Positions 1 through 11,432 of a stretch of 64,000 bases of DNA are shown here, piece by piece (within the stretch, counting starts at the first letter, position 1; the number at the start of each line of letters is the position of its first letter). A program made the translations under genes and the position numbers. A model generated the notes under the pieces. It saw only the letters and a program-made list of their open reading frames with translations, was not told the origin of the DNA and did no database searches. Origin of the DNA: Acidomyces sp. 'richmondensis' (taxonomy: Eukaryota; Ascomycota; Dothideomycetes; Mycosphaerellales; Teratosphaeriaceae); contig QVLQ01000008.1 of the NCBI GenBank assembly GCA_003545705.1, positions 744,001 to 808,000 on the forward strand, in the 5' to 3' direction.

Positions 1-29
1 GGCATCACGGTAGGAATGAGCCACACGGC

Positions 30-1384
30 ATGGATGGTTTGTCGCTGATGCTCAACGGCAGGCTCTGTGGCTGGCTGTACGTCTTTGCCTGGGTGAGTGC
101 TGCATCAGCCAGTGCACCTTCCTACCACTACACCATTGCCCCATTGCATATGTGACATCTGCGATATTGCACCATTGCACATGTGACAGTTGCAGTCGGT
201 CCTGGGGGGCGCTCCTCAGTCGTTTTTGCAAGTCTCATGCTCCCGGTGGTGTAGTCCGGAAGGCCCTGCGTAAGGTGGCTAAGACACGGTAGATCCGAGC
301 CAGCCTGTAACCAGCGCCTTATGCCCCCCCGGTGTACACGTTCACCAGCTAATCTCCGTATTTCCCCCTCCCAGTCCCTATCCTTCTATCCCCAGCCTCT
401 TCTCAATGCCCGCCGCCGCACCACCCACGGGCTGACCCCAGACTTCCCCCTCCTCAATTGCTTTGGCTTCACCTGCTACACGATTAGCACCGCAGTCTTC
501 CTCTACTCCCCGACCATCCGGTCTCAATATGCGGCTCGCCATCCCGCGTCCCCAGAGCCGACGGTGCGCTTCAATGACCTTGCCTTCGGCGTGCACGCCT
601 GGCTCCTATGCGTGCTTGTCTACTCGCAATTCTTCCCGAGGCTATGGGGCTGGAAAACTCACGCGGGCGTCCAGAGACATGTAACGAGACTCACATTGGG
701 ACTACTCTGGGGCAGTCTGCTGGGCGTAATGATCACGATTGCCATCGTCCTCTCTCAGCCAAGTACCGACGGCGACGACGGTGGGAGATGGGGGTGGATT
801 GACGTTGTACGCACCCTCCCCCCCCCCCCCCCCCCTCTCCCCACTACCCCTTTCAATCCCCCGCCGCCCCTCACCAGCTCCCGCACGTGCCTCTTTCCCA
901 CTTCCCACGTCCCTTCTTGAAGCACCACCCAGACTAATCAACCCATCTGCTCTCTCTATCTCTCCAGATCTACAGCCTCACCTACATCAAATTACTCCTC
1001 ACCGTCTTCAAATACCTTCCCCAAGTTTTCTCCAACATGCACCGCCGATCAACCCTCGGTTGGTCCATCACACAGCAACTCCTCGACTTCTCTGGCGGTT
1101 TGCTCAGTCTGCTGCAACTGGTCATTGACTCGGCCTTGCAGGCAGATTGGTCCGGGCTCACGGGTAATCCGGTGAAATTGGGGTTGGCGAACATCAGTAT
1201 GCTGTTCGATGTGATTTTCATTATGCAGCACTACGTGCTTTACGGGCCGGTGAACGAGGAAGGCGGCGGTTTGAGAGAACACGCAGACCCCGTTGCGTGG
1301 CCGGAGGCTCGAGCGGCCGAATATGAGCCTTTGCTGCCGACAACAGATCACGCCGGGAAATCTCGGGTCGAAAGGGTCCATTGA
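30..1384 (+). CDS. Cystinosin/Ers1-like lysosomal (vacuolar) cystine transporter, 5' end uncertain
   Basis: Proposed exons 30-92, 375-806 and 968-1384, joined in phase at GTGAGT...CAG and GTACGC...CAG. The first junction gives the family sequence FAW/SLSFYPQPLLN. Both PQ-loop signatures are present (FYPQPLLN and YLPQVFSN), with hydrophobic helices before, between and after them, as in the seven-helix cystinosin family that exports cystine from the lysosome or vacuole with protons. The ATG at 30 is the first in frame, but the frame is open to the window edge, so the N-terminus may lie upstream. Intron 1 (282 nt) is long for a fungus and holds short near-repeats around cattgca-atgtgaca. Intron 2 contains a run of 18 C. 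The C-terminal tail (about 40 residues) is polar and carries a YEPLL segment that resembles a vacuolar sorting signal (inference). Confidence 0.8.
818..835 (+). repeat. 18-nt poly-C tract
   Basis: A run of 18 consecutive C bases inside intron 2 of the cystinosin-like gene. Its length is likely to vary between isolates or between sequencing reads. Confidence 0.9.
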
Positions 1385-1851
1385 GGACTATGCTCAAGCG
1401 GGAGATTGCGACGCGACGCGTCGCGTCGCGTTCGTTGCCTCCGGCGGAGGTGGATCAAAAGCCGTGGGACTTCGCCGATAAGTGGTTCATGAACGTTAAA
1501 AATCTGAAAATTCCGTCTTTCCTCTGATGGTACATGCAGAAACATCTGCAACAAGAGAGCCGACGATATTTCCCCAATGTGTCATCCTCCTTTCCCCTTC
1601 ATCCATTGAGTGCGGAACCACCTGCCGATCCGCATCACTTTGACCGACGCTGGCATTTTGGGCATGCGAAGACCCATGGCAATTTACACATCCTCCCGAA
1701 CATTACCGCGTTTTAAAATATCTGCGTCGACCAAAATTATACATCTTACAGCCCCATCCCTACCGCCAAATGGAGCGTGGTTCGTGTCTGATTACTGCAA
1801 TTGCCCGCCACGCCTCCATCCCTTCCCTTTCAATCACTACCTCCTCATTCT
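1385..1851. other. Convergent 3' intergenic spacer
   Basis: Lies between the stop codons of the cystinosin-like gene (+) and the RGS-LOV gene (-). Apart from a 22-bp perfect palindrome (separate entry) I see no gene here; the open frames are short and lack recognisable motifs. Confidence 0.6.
1408..1429. repeat. 22-bp perfect GC palindrome
   Basis: Eleven-base arms GCGACGCGACG and CGTCGCGTCGC meet without a spacer. The centre is ACGCGT (1416-1421), the MluI cell-cycle-box core. It lies 24 bp after the cystinosin-like stop codon, where a hairpin could form in the 3' UTR. Function unknown. Confidence 0.85.
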
Positions 1852-4800
1852 TCAGTACCCCACTGCTCGCCGCGGATCTTCACTGGGTGTACGGATATTG
1901 AAAGAAAAGTCACTCCCATCCTCCCTCAGGATGCTGCCGCCATGGTTTTGCTGCTGCGTACTCTGCCTAGCGACATGACTGCCCTTCCTCAAACTTCCAC
2001 CGCTGCTGCTACTTACGGGCATCGGAAAAGAGTCTCCGCGATCCGTTCGATAGCCGCCGCCGCCGCCGCCGCCACGTCGTTCGTTCTCCTTGTCGTATGC
2101 GTTGATTGGTCTCCGCTCCCTCGAGCGCGAGTGGGGTGCGCGACTATCCCATTCTTTCCCCCCAATCGTCTCGGCGACGGGCGGAGCGGGTCTGAACCGC
2201 CGTCCCTGGCCGATGTGATTCGCCGCGCCTTCCTCATCGACGAGGACGATCATCCAGACACCCACGGCCCCGCTGTGGCCGAGGAGAGGTGTGCAGTGGA
2301 TCCAGCGGGGACGGCCTTCGCCTTCACCGTGTTCGTCGGCCTTCGCAAGCCAACGGATCTTGGCGGTTACGCCGCGGCCTTCGCCAAGTGCTTCGGCGAG
2401 ATCGGTGCGCACGCGGCTGCTGCCTCCGATGCGGTGGAGGAAGGGCGATTGGAGAATGCCGGGGACGCGAAGGGAGGGTGAGGTGAATAGGATGCGGAGA
2501 GATGGCGCGGGCCGAACGAGGAGGTACTGTGCACGTCAGTGCGATTGCCGTAGAGATGTTAGGGAAGGTAAACTTACATGCTGGTAGACTCCTTGCAGCT
2601 TGCCATTCAGCCTCTCTTTCGCCGAGTTCCCAGCCATGCCTATCGAATTATCTCTCCGTCGATCTTGAACCTCAGGACTCGAGTCCTTGAGCCGCAAACG
2701 TGGTCTCCCCTGAGCGATGCTCTCTACGTCACTGTCGTCCACGTACTCCTTGTGCATCCTCCCTCCGAACCTGCGGATTGTTTCCAGCTCCGCGCCGTTG
2801 AGCATCTCACTTAAGCTCTGAAACTCATCCTTCTTGGTCGCCTCCGCATCATAGTTGGCCCCAGCGTCCGAATCCTGTTCTTGCTCGACCATTTTCGCCA
2901 AGCCTTCCAATTCGCTGCAATCCTTGACGAGTCCAGATACATCCACCTGAGCGCCGATGAAATACCTGATGTTACCCCGGCTGTCCATCAGCGGTGCAAT
3001 CATCAGCAGATTCATGAACGGGCTGCCATCTCGACGGTAATTGACGAAAACCTCACTGCACTCCTTGCCGGCCGCACATGCCTCCGCCAACCGTCTCACC
3101 GAGTTAGGATTCGTCCGAGGCCCTTGTAGAAAGCGGCAGTTCCTTCCAATGATGTATCCCATGCCGTACTGCGTGGTACGCGTGAACTCCTCGCTGGCGA
3201 AGACGATGGGATTGTCATTCCTGCTGGGATCCGTCAAGCAAAAGACTTCGGCCAAGCCTTCGGACATTTCACGCAAGTGAGGCGCAAGGGTGCCAGTTAT
3301 GCGGCGTTGGATGCTGATGCTGACGACTTGTGTCCAAATATGCGCGATGAACGCTGGCAGGTCTTCTCTCACCAGCACCTCGAACGCCAAGTTCGCCTTT
3401 TCTTCCAACATCGCGTTCGTAGTGGGCTGTGCCACCTCTTTAGTGAAATCATATCCTTTGATCGGCTCGAGGGCTTCGGCAATAGCATTCGCGTACTCGA
3501 TCGCCCGTATTGCTTTCAGAGCATCTAGATAGTAAATAAGAATCGGTATGGTCTGAGGGCGGTGAGAACTGAGAAAGCCAGTGAACTTGAGCAACAACTT
3601 TGGATCAGAAAAGATGATATGGAGGTGTTCTGAGCTGAAAAGTTGCTCCGCGCGGCGCTCGAGAAGATATACACCGACATGCTTGTCATCTGACGGTGGT
3701 GCAACAAGATCGAACGATCGGGGATCGTCCTCCAGCACCGGTTCGAGCATTTGGGCATCGCTGTTATCCGGACCCTTGGTCTGCAAAGCGGGCAAGGTGG
3801 TGATGGAAGTGGCTACAGTTTCTTCGGAAAACACCGACTCAGCACTACTTCGATCGCCCGGTCCGTATCCATGTGTCGGGGTCACATCTCGAGATGCTGG
3901 TCGAGACGTGTCCGGTCCAGATGCGGAATACTTACGACTTGTCCCAGGCCGTTTTTCAGACGCAGCTGTGCCATGTTTTTGCCGACTGCTGCTGGACCCC
4001 AACGGGACGTGCGCGTCGGATCGATTGGAGCCCGATCCTTTCGCAACGTTTGCATCATCCGACTCAGAGAAGTCGGGCGAGAGGGGCTGCTCAGATTCTG
4101 GGCTTGCCATGACATGGCTTTGCGAGCGCCGTGAAGACGCCGAAGGTAGGCGTGCTGGGCCCGCAGTATAACTGTCTTGAAAGTCCCGAACGTTGGGCTC
4201 GTTGTTAAGCGCTTCGCTGGAAGACATGTGGAGGTCTGCCAGTTCGGATGTAGGCACAGGAATGGCGGTGTCGACCGAAGCCGCCTTGCGCCGTTCGCGG
4301 CTTCTCGATTGTGAACGTGATGATGAGGGCCGGTAGTCGGATTTGCTATCCTGAGGCACTTCTCGCCTCCCATCTGTGTGATGAGGGTACTGTTTGATGA
4401 AAGAAGTCAGAGTACTGCTCAACTTCTTCGGCTTCCTTTGGGTGCCTTCCCGCGACCGGGGAACATCAGGAGCATCCATTGATGGTGTGCCCAGTCGCGT
4501 CAACGAGAAGTCGATGGCCAGTCGGACAGAAACAATGATGTTGAGAAACTTCGCCGCTCGACCAATGACGTCGACCACCCAACGTTCAGTCGCGGCGGCG
4601 GGGGCAGTGACGGTCATTCGGTCATCGCCCGGGCTTGTTCTCTTCCATATTGAAATAATACCACATAGAAGTGGAAACGTAGGCGATAGGAACTCACCAA
4701 GGTGTATCTAGGCATCGCGTCAGCGTCTATAGAAACGTGCGACTGCCGCGACAGTCTATGCAGGGAGACCCTGCCCCCGACGAAGGCCGAATCCCTCTTC

Positions 4801-5006
4801 GATACGCTCGAATGCGAGCTTCTGCGTGAGACCATCGAGGTGGGCCGGGACGACGTCGTCGCGAGGATCAGCGGATGATGGGCATACTGCGATGCCACCG
4901 ACGCCCTGTTCGAGCCGGGCATGTAAAGTGGGCAACGAAGACGGTGATCAGGGAGGCACGAAGGTCGAACGGGTGGTGAGCGTTTTGCGCCTCCTCCCCC
5001 GTTCAC
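1852..5006 (-). CDS. RGS-LOV blue-light photoreceptor with C-terminal PAS-like region
   Basis: Three exons on the minus strand: 5006-4698 (start uncertain), 4641-2578 and 2526-1852; all junctions are in phase, giving about 1015 aa. An RGS-like helical domain covers roughly residues 440-550. The LOV domain (about 565-675) has the flavin-adduct motif GRNCRFLQGP with the reactive cysteine near residue 605. Exon 3 adds a PAS-like region (about 792-900) containing RWIHCTPLLG and VGVWMIVLVD, then a basic, Gly/Ser-rich tail. The N-terminal third is Ser/Arg-rich and looks disordered. Known fungal RGS-LOV proteins bind membrane lipids when lit by blue light; a role in light-controlled G-protein signalling is inferred. 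The intron before exon 3 (GTAAGT...CACAG, 51 nt, branch-like CTAAC) is well supported; the first intron (56 nt, GTGAGT...GAAG) less so. The first methionine could be internal, for example MPRYT just before the first intron. Confidence 0.85.
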
Positions 5007-6007
5007 ACGCGCTGCGACTACATGCGACTGCCATTATATCTCTCCCTACTAGTACAGGAACATGAGTCGTTAAACCCCGATCGCGCGAGATGCCCGCGGT
5101 TGTTCTGCACGTTTATCCTCGCCATGCTGGCTCGTGCCATGCGATGCTGGGCTAATCGCGATGCGGCTTCGCCAATGGCCACACGAAAGCATGGTTAAGG
5201 TTTGGATGGTTTTCGACGGTCCGGCCATCGCACTTGTCTGTCCGGACGAAATTCTTATGCATGAAGGAAAGAGGAGGGCAAAGGGAGGGCAAGGGGAGGG
5301 CAAGGTGGGGAAGAGAAGGCACATACTGTTCCATCATTGCTCTGAGATGTGCAATCGCATCGATGCGTATTGCATGGCGTGGGGCGTTCACTGCTGCAGG
5401 AACGCAACGGTCTCGGTTGAAGTGCGATCGCCGTCAATCCCTGCAAAGGCCATCTCCGTGCAGCTGCATTAGATCGTCGTCCGAACTGACGGATGATCGC
5501 CGGATGTGCATCGCCGGACCGAGATTCTAATGCCTATCAAGGCTCGTTCAGGGCAAGGCGCTCCAGACTAGATCATCATGTCTATTAGACAGACACGCCG
5601 TATAACGCTGTGATATAGTGACCGAAATATACAAAAATGCACAAGCAAAATGTGCGTAGTGTCACACAGGTGGTGTAGCAGATGGGGGCATTCTATCTGC
5701 CGAGGTCGGTCTTTACGTCACATCGGCACGCGCTGATGAGATTTCTGAAGGCACGTGGAGATGGTGGAGTGGATGGTGGGGTGACAGACAATTTTGCCGA
5801 CTGAACTTCTAGCTTGTTCTTCAACCTGGGCGGAACGGGTGACGAGGTTGGCTAGGTGGCGACGATTGGCAGACGAGGAAGAGCGACATGTCGGACAAGA
5901 TATCGAAAGAAAGGTCGACCATGTCTCTTGACCACATGTATCATCGTAAATCACTCATAGGGTAAGGTGGTGCTCGACACAGAGATATTTATCTGGCCTT
6001 GCATCAT
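5007..6007. other. Intergenic region, no gene seen
   Basis: Upstream of the RGS-LOV gene and downstream of the SDR gene, so it should hold the RGS-LOV promoter. It includes a purine-rich stretch with GGGCAAGG-type near-repeats (about 5271-5317). The open frames on both strands are short and resemble no family I know. Confidence 0.5.
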
Positions 6008-6797
6008 CTACCAAGGGAATGGGCCATCTTCATTCACCACCTTCTTAAAGACGTCCACCTTCTCCGCCTCGGCAGCGGTCAACATCATTTTAGCGCCAAT
6101 CCTTGGATCTTTGGGACCGCTGTACGCATTCAAATTTGTTCCACAAAACCCCGGGCATATCCCACAAACGACAAAGCCTTCCTCCTCCAGTAAATCGGCA
6201 TAGTGCACCATGAGCATATTCAGGGCGCTCTTACTGCTACGGTAGATCGGATATAACTTTCCAGGGTATGGGCCGTTCTTGTCCGCAGCAAGCGTAAGCT
6301 GCCCCAACCCAGATGAAACGTACACAATGCGCTTGCCACCGGGCAGCGTGGACTTCCGAAGCAAGGGGAGAAAAGTGTCGGTGCAGATAGCGTGCCCAAA
6401 GACGTTGGTGTTATAGAGTTGTTGAAAATGTTCGCGAGTGCTGCCTGGGGCGCTGCTAATGCCGGCATTTGCTACGAGCTTCAACGGTGATCAGCAGTGT
6501 GCTCTAAGTTGGAGGAAATAATGGACGACGGACAATATCCAGTCTGCCATACTTGTCCTCAATCGTTTTCGTCGCCTTCTCTATTGACTCATCGGAGGTA
6601 ACATCAAGCTGGATGACGTCGAGGTCTTCTTTCTTCACGCCAGCGGCAACAAGCTCATCGGCGGCTTTCTGGCCCTTTGCAAGATCCCTACTGCCTACGA
6701 GGACTTTGTACTTCCCTGCTCTAGCGAAATGCTCCGCCGCAAAATATCCTAGACCTTGGTTGGCGCCACTGATGAGGACGATGAGTTTATTCGCCAT
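6008..6797 (-). CDS. Short-chain dehydrogenase/reductase (carbonyl-reductase-like)
   Basis: Two exons, 6797-6534 and 6478-6008, joined across a 55-nt intron (GTCCGT...GAAG, phase 0), give 244 aa, the usual size of a classical SDR. The N-terminal NAD(P)-binding signature is SGANQGLG (about residues 10-17). Splicing restores GRLDILVANAGIS with the NAG motif. The active site is the serine of YVSSGLG and the YRSSK pair; PG in GICPGF follows. The GTCCGT donor is non-consensus but is the only one giving the conserved NAG region. Substrate unknown. It lies in the same direction as, and downstream of, the sugar permease (448 bp apart), which does not by itself show a joint role. Confidence 0.85.
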
Positions 6798-7245
6798 GAT
6801 TTCGAATGCCGGAAATCGTCGACAGCCAGTTCGATAGAGTGTTCTTGGTTCGTTTTAATACCCATTGTTGTGGTTTTATATCATGTAAGCATACTCTCCC
6901 CTCTGACCCAACCCATTGTCTATTTTCTCTTAACAGCGAGAAACTTATCACAAAATCCGACCTAACTCCGCTCATGGCGCGGTTCAGCGTAATCATTAAC
7001 GCACGGCGTCAATGACCATTTTGGACAGTTCAAAACAAAATACGCACGATTCGATGAAAAAGGATGAACATCTCTCCGCCCCGGCTTTGCTGCAAGCTTT
7101 GCCAGGGCTTGGCGAGGACAGGGGGAGGACTGAGCCGGACAAGCAACGACTTTTTATCTCCGTTACGCTTTTTATGTGAAAGTTCTTAAGTTCAAACTGA
7201 AGAGGAATCATGGATGTCACCCACGAGGCTAACCTAATCTTTCCA
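6798..7245. other. Intergenic spacer with SDR promoter
   Basis: Between the SDR start and the permease stop, both on the minus strand. No coding potential recognised. Confidence 0.5.
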
Positions 7246-8929
7246 TTACGCCACCACATCAACGGCTAATACATCTGCATGTTCATCCAACATCAATTTC
7301 TTCCTCTGCAACGACGCCTTGCGGGGGTTAGGTGACTCAAAAATCTCGTCCAGCTCTTCCAGCGTGCGGCCCTTGGTTTCCACGAGGAATAGGAACACCA
7401 CGGCTGACTCCACAATGCACCAGCCCACGAAGACGATGTATAGCTTCCATCCAATATTCTTGATGGCGACCGGCAACCCAAACTGATTCACCATCAGTGC
7501 AGCGTTGACGACTAAGCTGGAGAAGGCCATGCCCTTTGCGCGTTGTTCATAACTAAGGACTTCTACGGGATAGAGTGCCTGCAGAGGGGTGATGCCGAAG
7601 GAGTATGTCACGCCGAACACATTGACGAAGAATATAGCCGCATCGCCGGCGCCTTTGTCCCCTGTCTTGTTGAAGATGGCGGTCGTGATGGTAATCATGA
7701 TCCACCAGAAGGAAATGACAAGCAGAATCCGATAAGCGAGCTTACGACGACCGATTTTTTCCACCAGGCTGGCGCCCGTCATCGAGACGAAAAGTCCAAT
7801 GAAGGAGGTGCCGAGGTTGATGTTCAACACAGTGGTTGGATTCGTGACACCAGCGGTCGCCAAAAATGCCGGCATGAAATATGATGTCATACCATTGCCC
7901 GACCACTGGCCCCATACGGAGAGAATCAAGTTGCACATAAGGCGATAACGAGAAGAGCGGTCTCGGAAGAGAGCGCGGTAATCCCACCAACGTTTTTCAG
8001 CACCGTCAAGGGCGAGGTGTTCGGCATATTCCCTCATCTGGAGAGCGAGATAGATAGAGTCTGGGTCTCCCAGGCCGTGATATTTAACGATGGTCTGCTT
8101 CGCTCGCTCCTCACTACCATGGCAGTAATCCCACCGCGGACTTTCGGGCAAGAAGAAGGCAAAGGCGCACACCATTGCAGGCATGACCATCTGGATCCAA
8201 GTCGGAATCAACCAGGCCTTGTTTCCGCTATAGTTTTCCCCACCACGAAGTGCCCCGGCAGCTGCGATACTGCCCACGTTGTACTGTTCTCATTATTAGA
8301 ATATGTCTTGTTCGATCGATGCCAATCTAAGTCGGACTTACGATGGTGTTATAAAAGCCGGTCATCTGACCGCGATAAGCTGGGTGCGCCATTTCTACTA
8401 CATAAACGGGAGCCGCAGACGCAGCGATACTGTTTCCAAAGCCAAGGAGGAAACGACCTCCCAAAAATTGGCCGAGCATACCAGTCAAGCCCGAAGTCCC
8501 TTCAATGATCGTACCAAGGATAACACAAGTGCAGCCAATAACCATGCCCACCCGACGGCCCCACGTATCGACGGCCGGACCAACAAAAGGCAACGCGACA
8601 ACACCTCCGATGGTGTACATAGCAGAGATATAGCCTGCCTTGATGCCAACGATAGAGGCACCAAATTCTTTCTGGTAAGAAGGCATGACGAGCATGTTGC
8701 CCATTAAACTGCCGTCATACCCATTGATGCTGGAGCACAGGAAAGCGACGCAGACGATGGCGTAGAGTTGAAGCATCCGTGGATGTCGTGGCTGGGGAGG
8801 CTCCTTTTCAAGTGCCGCCTTGAGTGCCTCGGAACCTTGGACGACAACTTCATGCACCGCTTCTTCGTGTTTGGCGGCTGTCTCGACCGTCGATGCTTCC
8901 AAGTGGTCTGGACTTTTTGCTTCTTCCAT
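7246..8929 (-). CDS. MFS sugar transporter, lactose-permease-like
   Basis: Exons 8929-8342 and 8283-7246, joined at GTAAGT...ACAG (58 nt, phase 0), encode 541 aa. The junction yields the family sequence FYNTI/YNVGSIAA. Sugar-porter signatures are clear: GRR in DTWGRRVG after helix 2, PESPRW at the end of the first half, GRRKLAY in the second half, and VETKGRTLEE after helix 12. About twelve hydrophobic segments are visible. The cytoplasmic N-terminus (about 45 residues) is acidic. The closest known group is the fungal hexose and lactose permease family (LAC12-like); the actual sugar cannot be told from sequence. Proton symport is inferred from the family. Confidence 0.9.
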
Positions 8930-11354
8930 ACTTGCGATTCTGACGGTCGTGAAATGCGAATAGGAAATATGCTAAGTCGCAATTACAAAGGAGAAGACGT
9001 GCAGGCGACGACGGAGAGGGAAGAGAACGCTCGTTATAACGTTTGCCACTTTCGAACGCATGATACAGCTCCGGCTAGTTTATAGCACACAAGATCTTCG
9101 GAATATCAGCCCGAAATGCCGACGGTGCGTGGGCGAAGACGCAGTATCTAGACACGCCGCAAATGTACCCCAGGGTACCCCATATGCACGCGGGATCCCC
9201 AGAAACAACATTTAAAAGCGTATACGCAGCCTCTATGACAGATCTAGCGCGGAGGCGCATCACCCGCAATGAAAGCAGCTTCTCCCGCGCCGTCCGAACA
9301 AGCTGGACCAATACAGAAGGTGCGCATAGGAAGAGGACCACCCGAGATATGTGGTCGGAAGATGCATGCCGTGCTGTATACTGAAGATTGCGGAGGGGTA
9401 GGGAGGGCGGGTAGCTCTCGAAGGCATCACGCTAAGGCGAGCCGAGAAGACTTGATATTATTTGACCAATGAATTTGTACCTCGTCAAAATGGCGTCAAT
9501 GCTTAAGCACCTGCATGACTGATTGTGACGGTCAGTGATTCGTTGGCATATCTTGAATTCCTATTTCAAGTGCAGGAGGGCTTCAGTCCGGCACTTCGGT
9601 TACTCTACAACGTTTATTCATTAGTCCCTCCCAGAGTGAATTCTGTGACTACGACAGCGATCTATTTGATGCAGAGATGTAAGCTGGACAAGATGGGTAC
9701 AGTAAGTATGCGAGGCAATCTCTTGCATCCCAACCTGCTCGGCAAGATGAGGGGGAAAATCGCCCGGTTATTGTGATACCCGCCTGGTCTTGGCAAGAAG
9801 GGTTGCCACACGCGGCATTTGCACACTCAAATGATAGCATTGTCTGAGAACCCTTCGGAAGATTTCACTAAACCGTTATTATTGCGCATTTGAGCAGTGC
9901 TAGCATTTCGAGACTGGCATACAGCCTATCTCCGCAGAATTGCTTGAAAATAAAGAAGCAGAAATTCAGTGACATGGTTCGCAAAATTTGAGAAGAGAAT
10001 CACGTACTAGCCTGAGAAGATGCAGAGGTTCTCGATGAGCTCTTTTGGGTTTGTTGAATATGTGGCAAAAATGTTTGAGGAGTCTCGCAAAATGACTGAG
10101 CACACATGTTAGCATAGGGAAAATTGGTCGAACCAAAGAATCTAGCCTGCACTTACTGCCCATAGATTACCAATTTGAGTTGATGCGCATACACTCTATA
10201 GCAGCAGGCTTGCCGTGTCATCCGGGATCCAGCTTCATGCAGTGGGTATTTAGTATCTATGTGAGATATGATCTATTCTTAAGGGGCAACCCGGAAAGGC
10301 TTGCTTTTGCTTGTTCCAATGAGGTCAACTGTTGACCTTAGTCATGGTTTCCGAACTTCCGCAGTCCAGGTTGAATAACTGTCATATTGCCGCACTCAGA
10401 ATACATCAATAAATGCATTTTGATTGCGTAAGGCACCATCGCTTGTTCGATCCCGAATCCCCGGCCCAAATTTTGATCCAGATTTCTTCAACGAGAACTC
10501 ATTACCACCTTCCAAGTTCGAAAGTAATTAGTCCTCAAATCCATCCGATATAGCAACTTGATAAAGACTAGACGGCTGCGAATGACACTTGGTCCCAAAT
10601 TATCGATTTAGTGCTCTCGGCAATATGTTTTGTATGCAAAGAAGTTCATGTCAAGCTCTTGTTCGTCCCTGTAACCTGGTAGAGACGATGAAGAAGGCAT
10701 CTCTCTTTGGGGGTTATTTTGATATTTTTTCAAATTCATTGATAATCGTCTATGATGGTCCAACGAAAGCCACTCTATCCCAAATTTTCCTCTCTCTTGA
10801 AGTCTGATCATTTTGAGCCTTTCAACGACAATTAAATTCCATATGGACTTGGCCCCTCCCATGGCGTTTCTAAGATTCTGACTGCCAGACGAGTCTATTC
10901 TCTGGCACTGCTCAACGTACTTAATAACACCTGGGTGTATCATCACTTCATGATGTTTATTATTACCACTTAAAATCACACTTAGAGCTGGGGCAAAAAT
11001 TCCGATCGATATAAGCCATGAGGATCCATTGTGACAGAGAAGACGAAAGAATTGACAATACAAGCCGTTGACTATAAGGCTAGAAAATTGAGAAACCCAT
11101 GCAACTGATTAAACCTGGGCAATTGTTACGTTTTTATTTCTATTTCTATTCTTTTGATGACATTCAAACGAAATGACTGTGGACTTGTGATACCAAGTCC
11201 ACAAGAATCTAGGGGGAAAGTAATCGTTAACCTCAAATCTCAAAGCGGCATCTTACTAAGCAAGGTCCATTTTATCCTCGGTGCTTCTTCGGTAAAAAAA
11301 CTTAGGTATATATATAAAAAATTGAGTTGCACTATCACAACACATCCAATAAGC
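8930..11354. other. Gene-poor intergenic region
   Basis: 2.4 kb between the permease start and the tRNA. The first part should hold the permease promoter. One minus-strand frame at 10608-11063 (151 codons) is longer than its neighbours but has no recognisable domain. From about 9.9 kb on, the DNA is visibly richer in A+T than the flanking gene blocks. Confidence 0.5.
10608..11063 (-). CDS. Hypothetical protein, 151 aa (doubtful)
   Basis: An uninterrupted 151-codon frame in an AT-rich, gene-poor stretch. No signal peptide, membrane segment or motif I recognise; the C-terminal half is polar (SSSSLPGYRDEQELDMNFF). It could be an exon of a decayed gene or a chance frame. Listed only because no other explanation covers this interval. 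Confidence 0.2.
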   Translation of the reverse strand: MYCQFFRLLCHNGSSWLISIGIFAPALSVILSGNNKHHEVMIHPGVIKYVEQCQRIDSSGSQNLRNAMGGAKSIWNLIVVERLKMIRLQERGKFGIEWLSLDHHRRLSMNLKKYQNNPQREMPSSSSLPGYRDEQELDMNFFAYKTYCREH

Positions 11355-11432
11355 GGCCGTGTGGCCCAATGGCAAGGCGCTTGACTACGATGGGTAATCA
11401 AGAGATTCCAGGTTCGACCCCTGGCACGGTCA
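11355..11432 (+). tRNA. tRNA-Arg (anticodon ACG) with a 6-nt intron
   Basis: The acceptor stem GGCCGTG/CACGGTC pairs over 7 bp (one G-T). The D arm is GCC-CAATGGCAA-GGC. The anticodon stem CTTGA/TCAAG encloses 13 nt instead of 7; reading it as CTACGA + TGGGTA + A gives the standard Arg loop with anticodon ACG at 11387-11389 and a 6-nt intron (11391-11396) after position 37, the usual place for tRNA introns. The T arm is CCAGG-TTCGACC-CCTGG, which doubles as the B box. A run of T (from 11441) fits a Pol III terminator. Fungal Arg-ACG tRNAs are closely similar in the D and T arms. Confidence 0.9.

Noticed and set aside
1852..2412. A separate 186-codon minus-strand gene
   Set aside because: It joins in phase to the RGS-LOV gene through a good GTAAGT...CACAG intron and supplies its PAS-like C-terminus.
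3581..4171. A 196-codon plus-strand frame
   Set aside because: Antisense shadow of the Ser/Arg-rich part of the RGS-LOV gene; no motif.
10435..10475. A second tRNA, from a TTCGATCCCGAATCCCC stretch
   Set aside because: No acceptor or anticodon stem can be paired around it.
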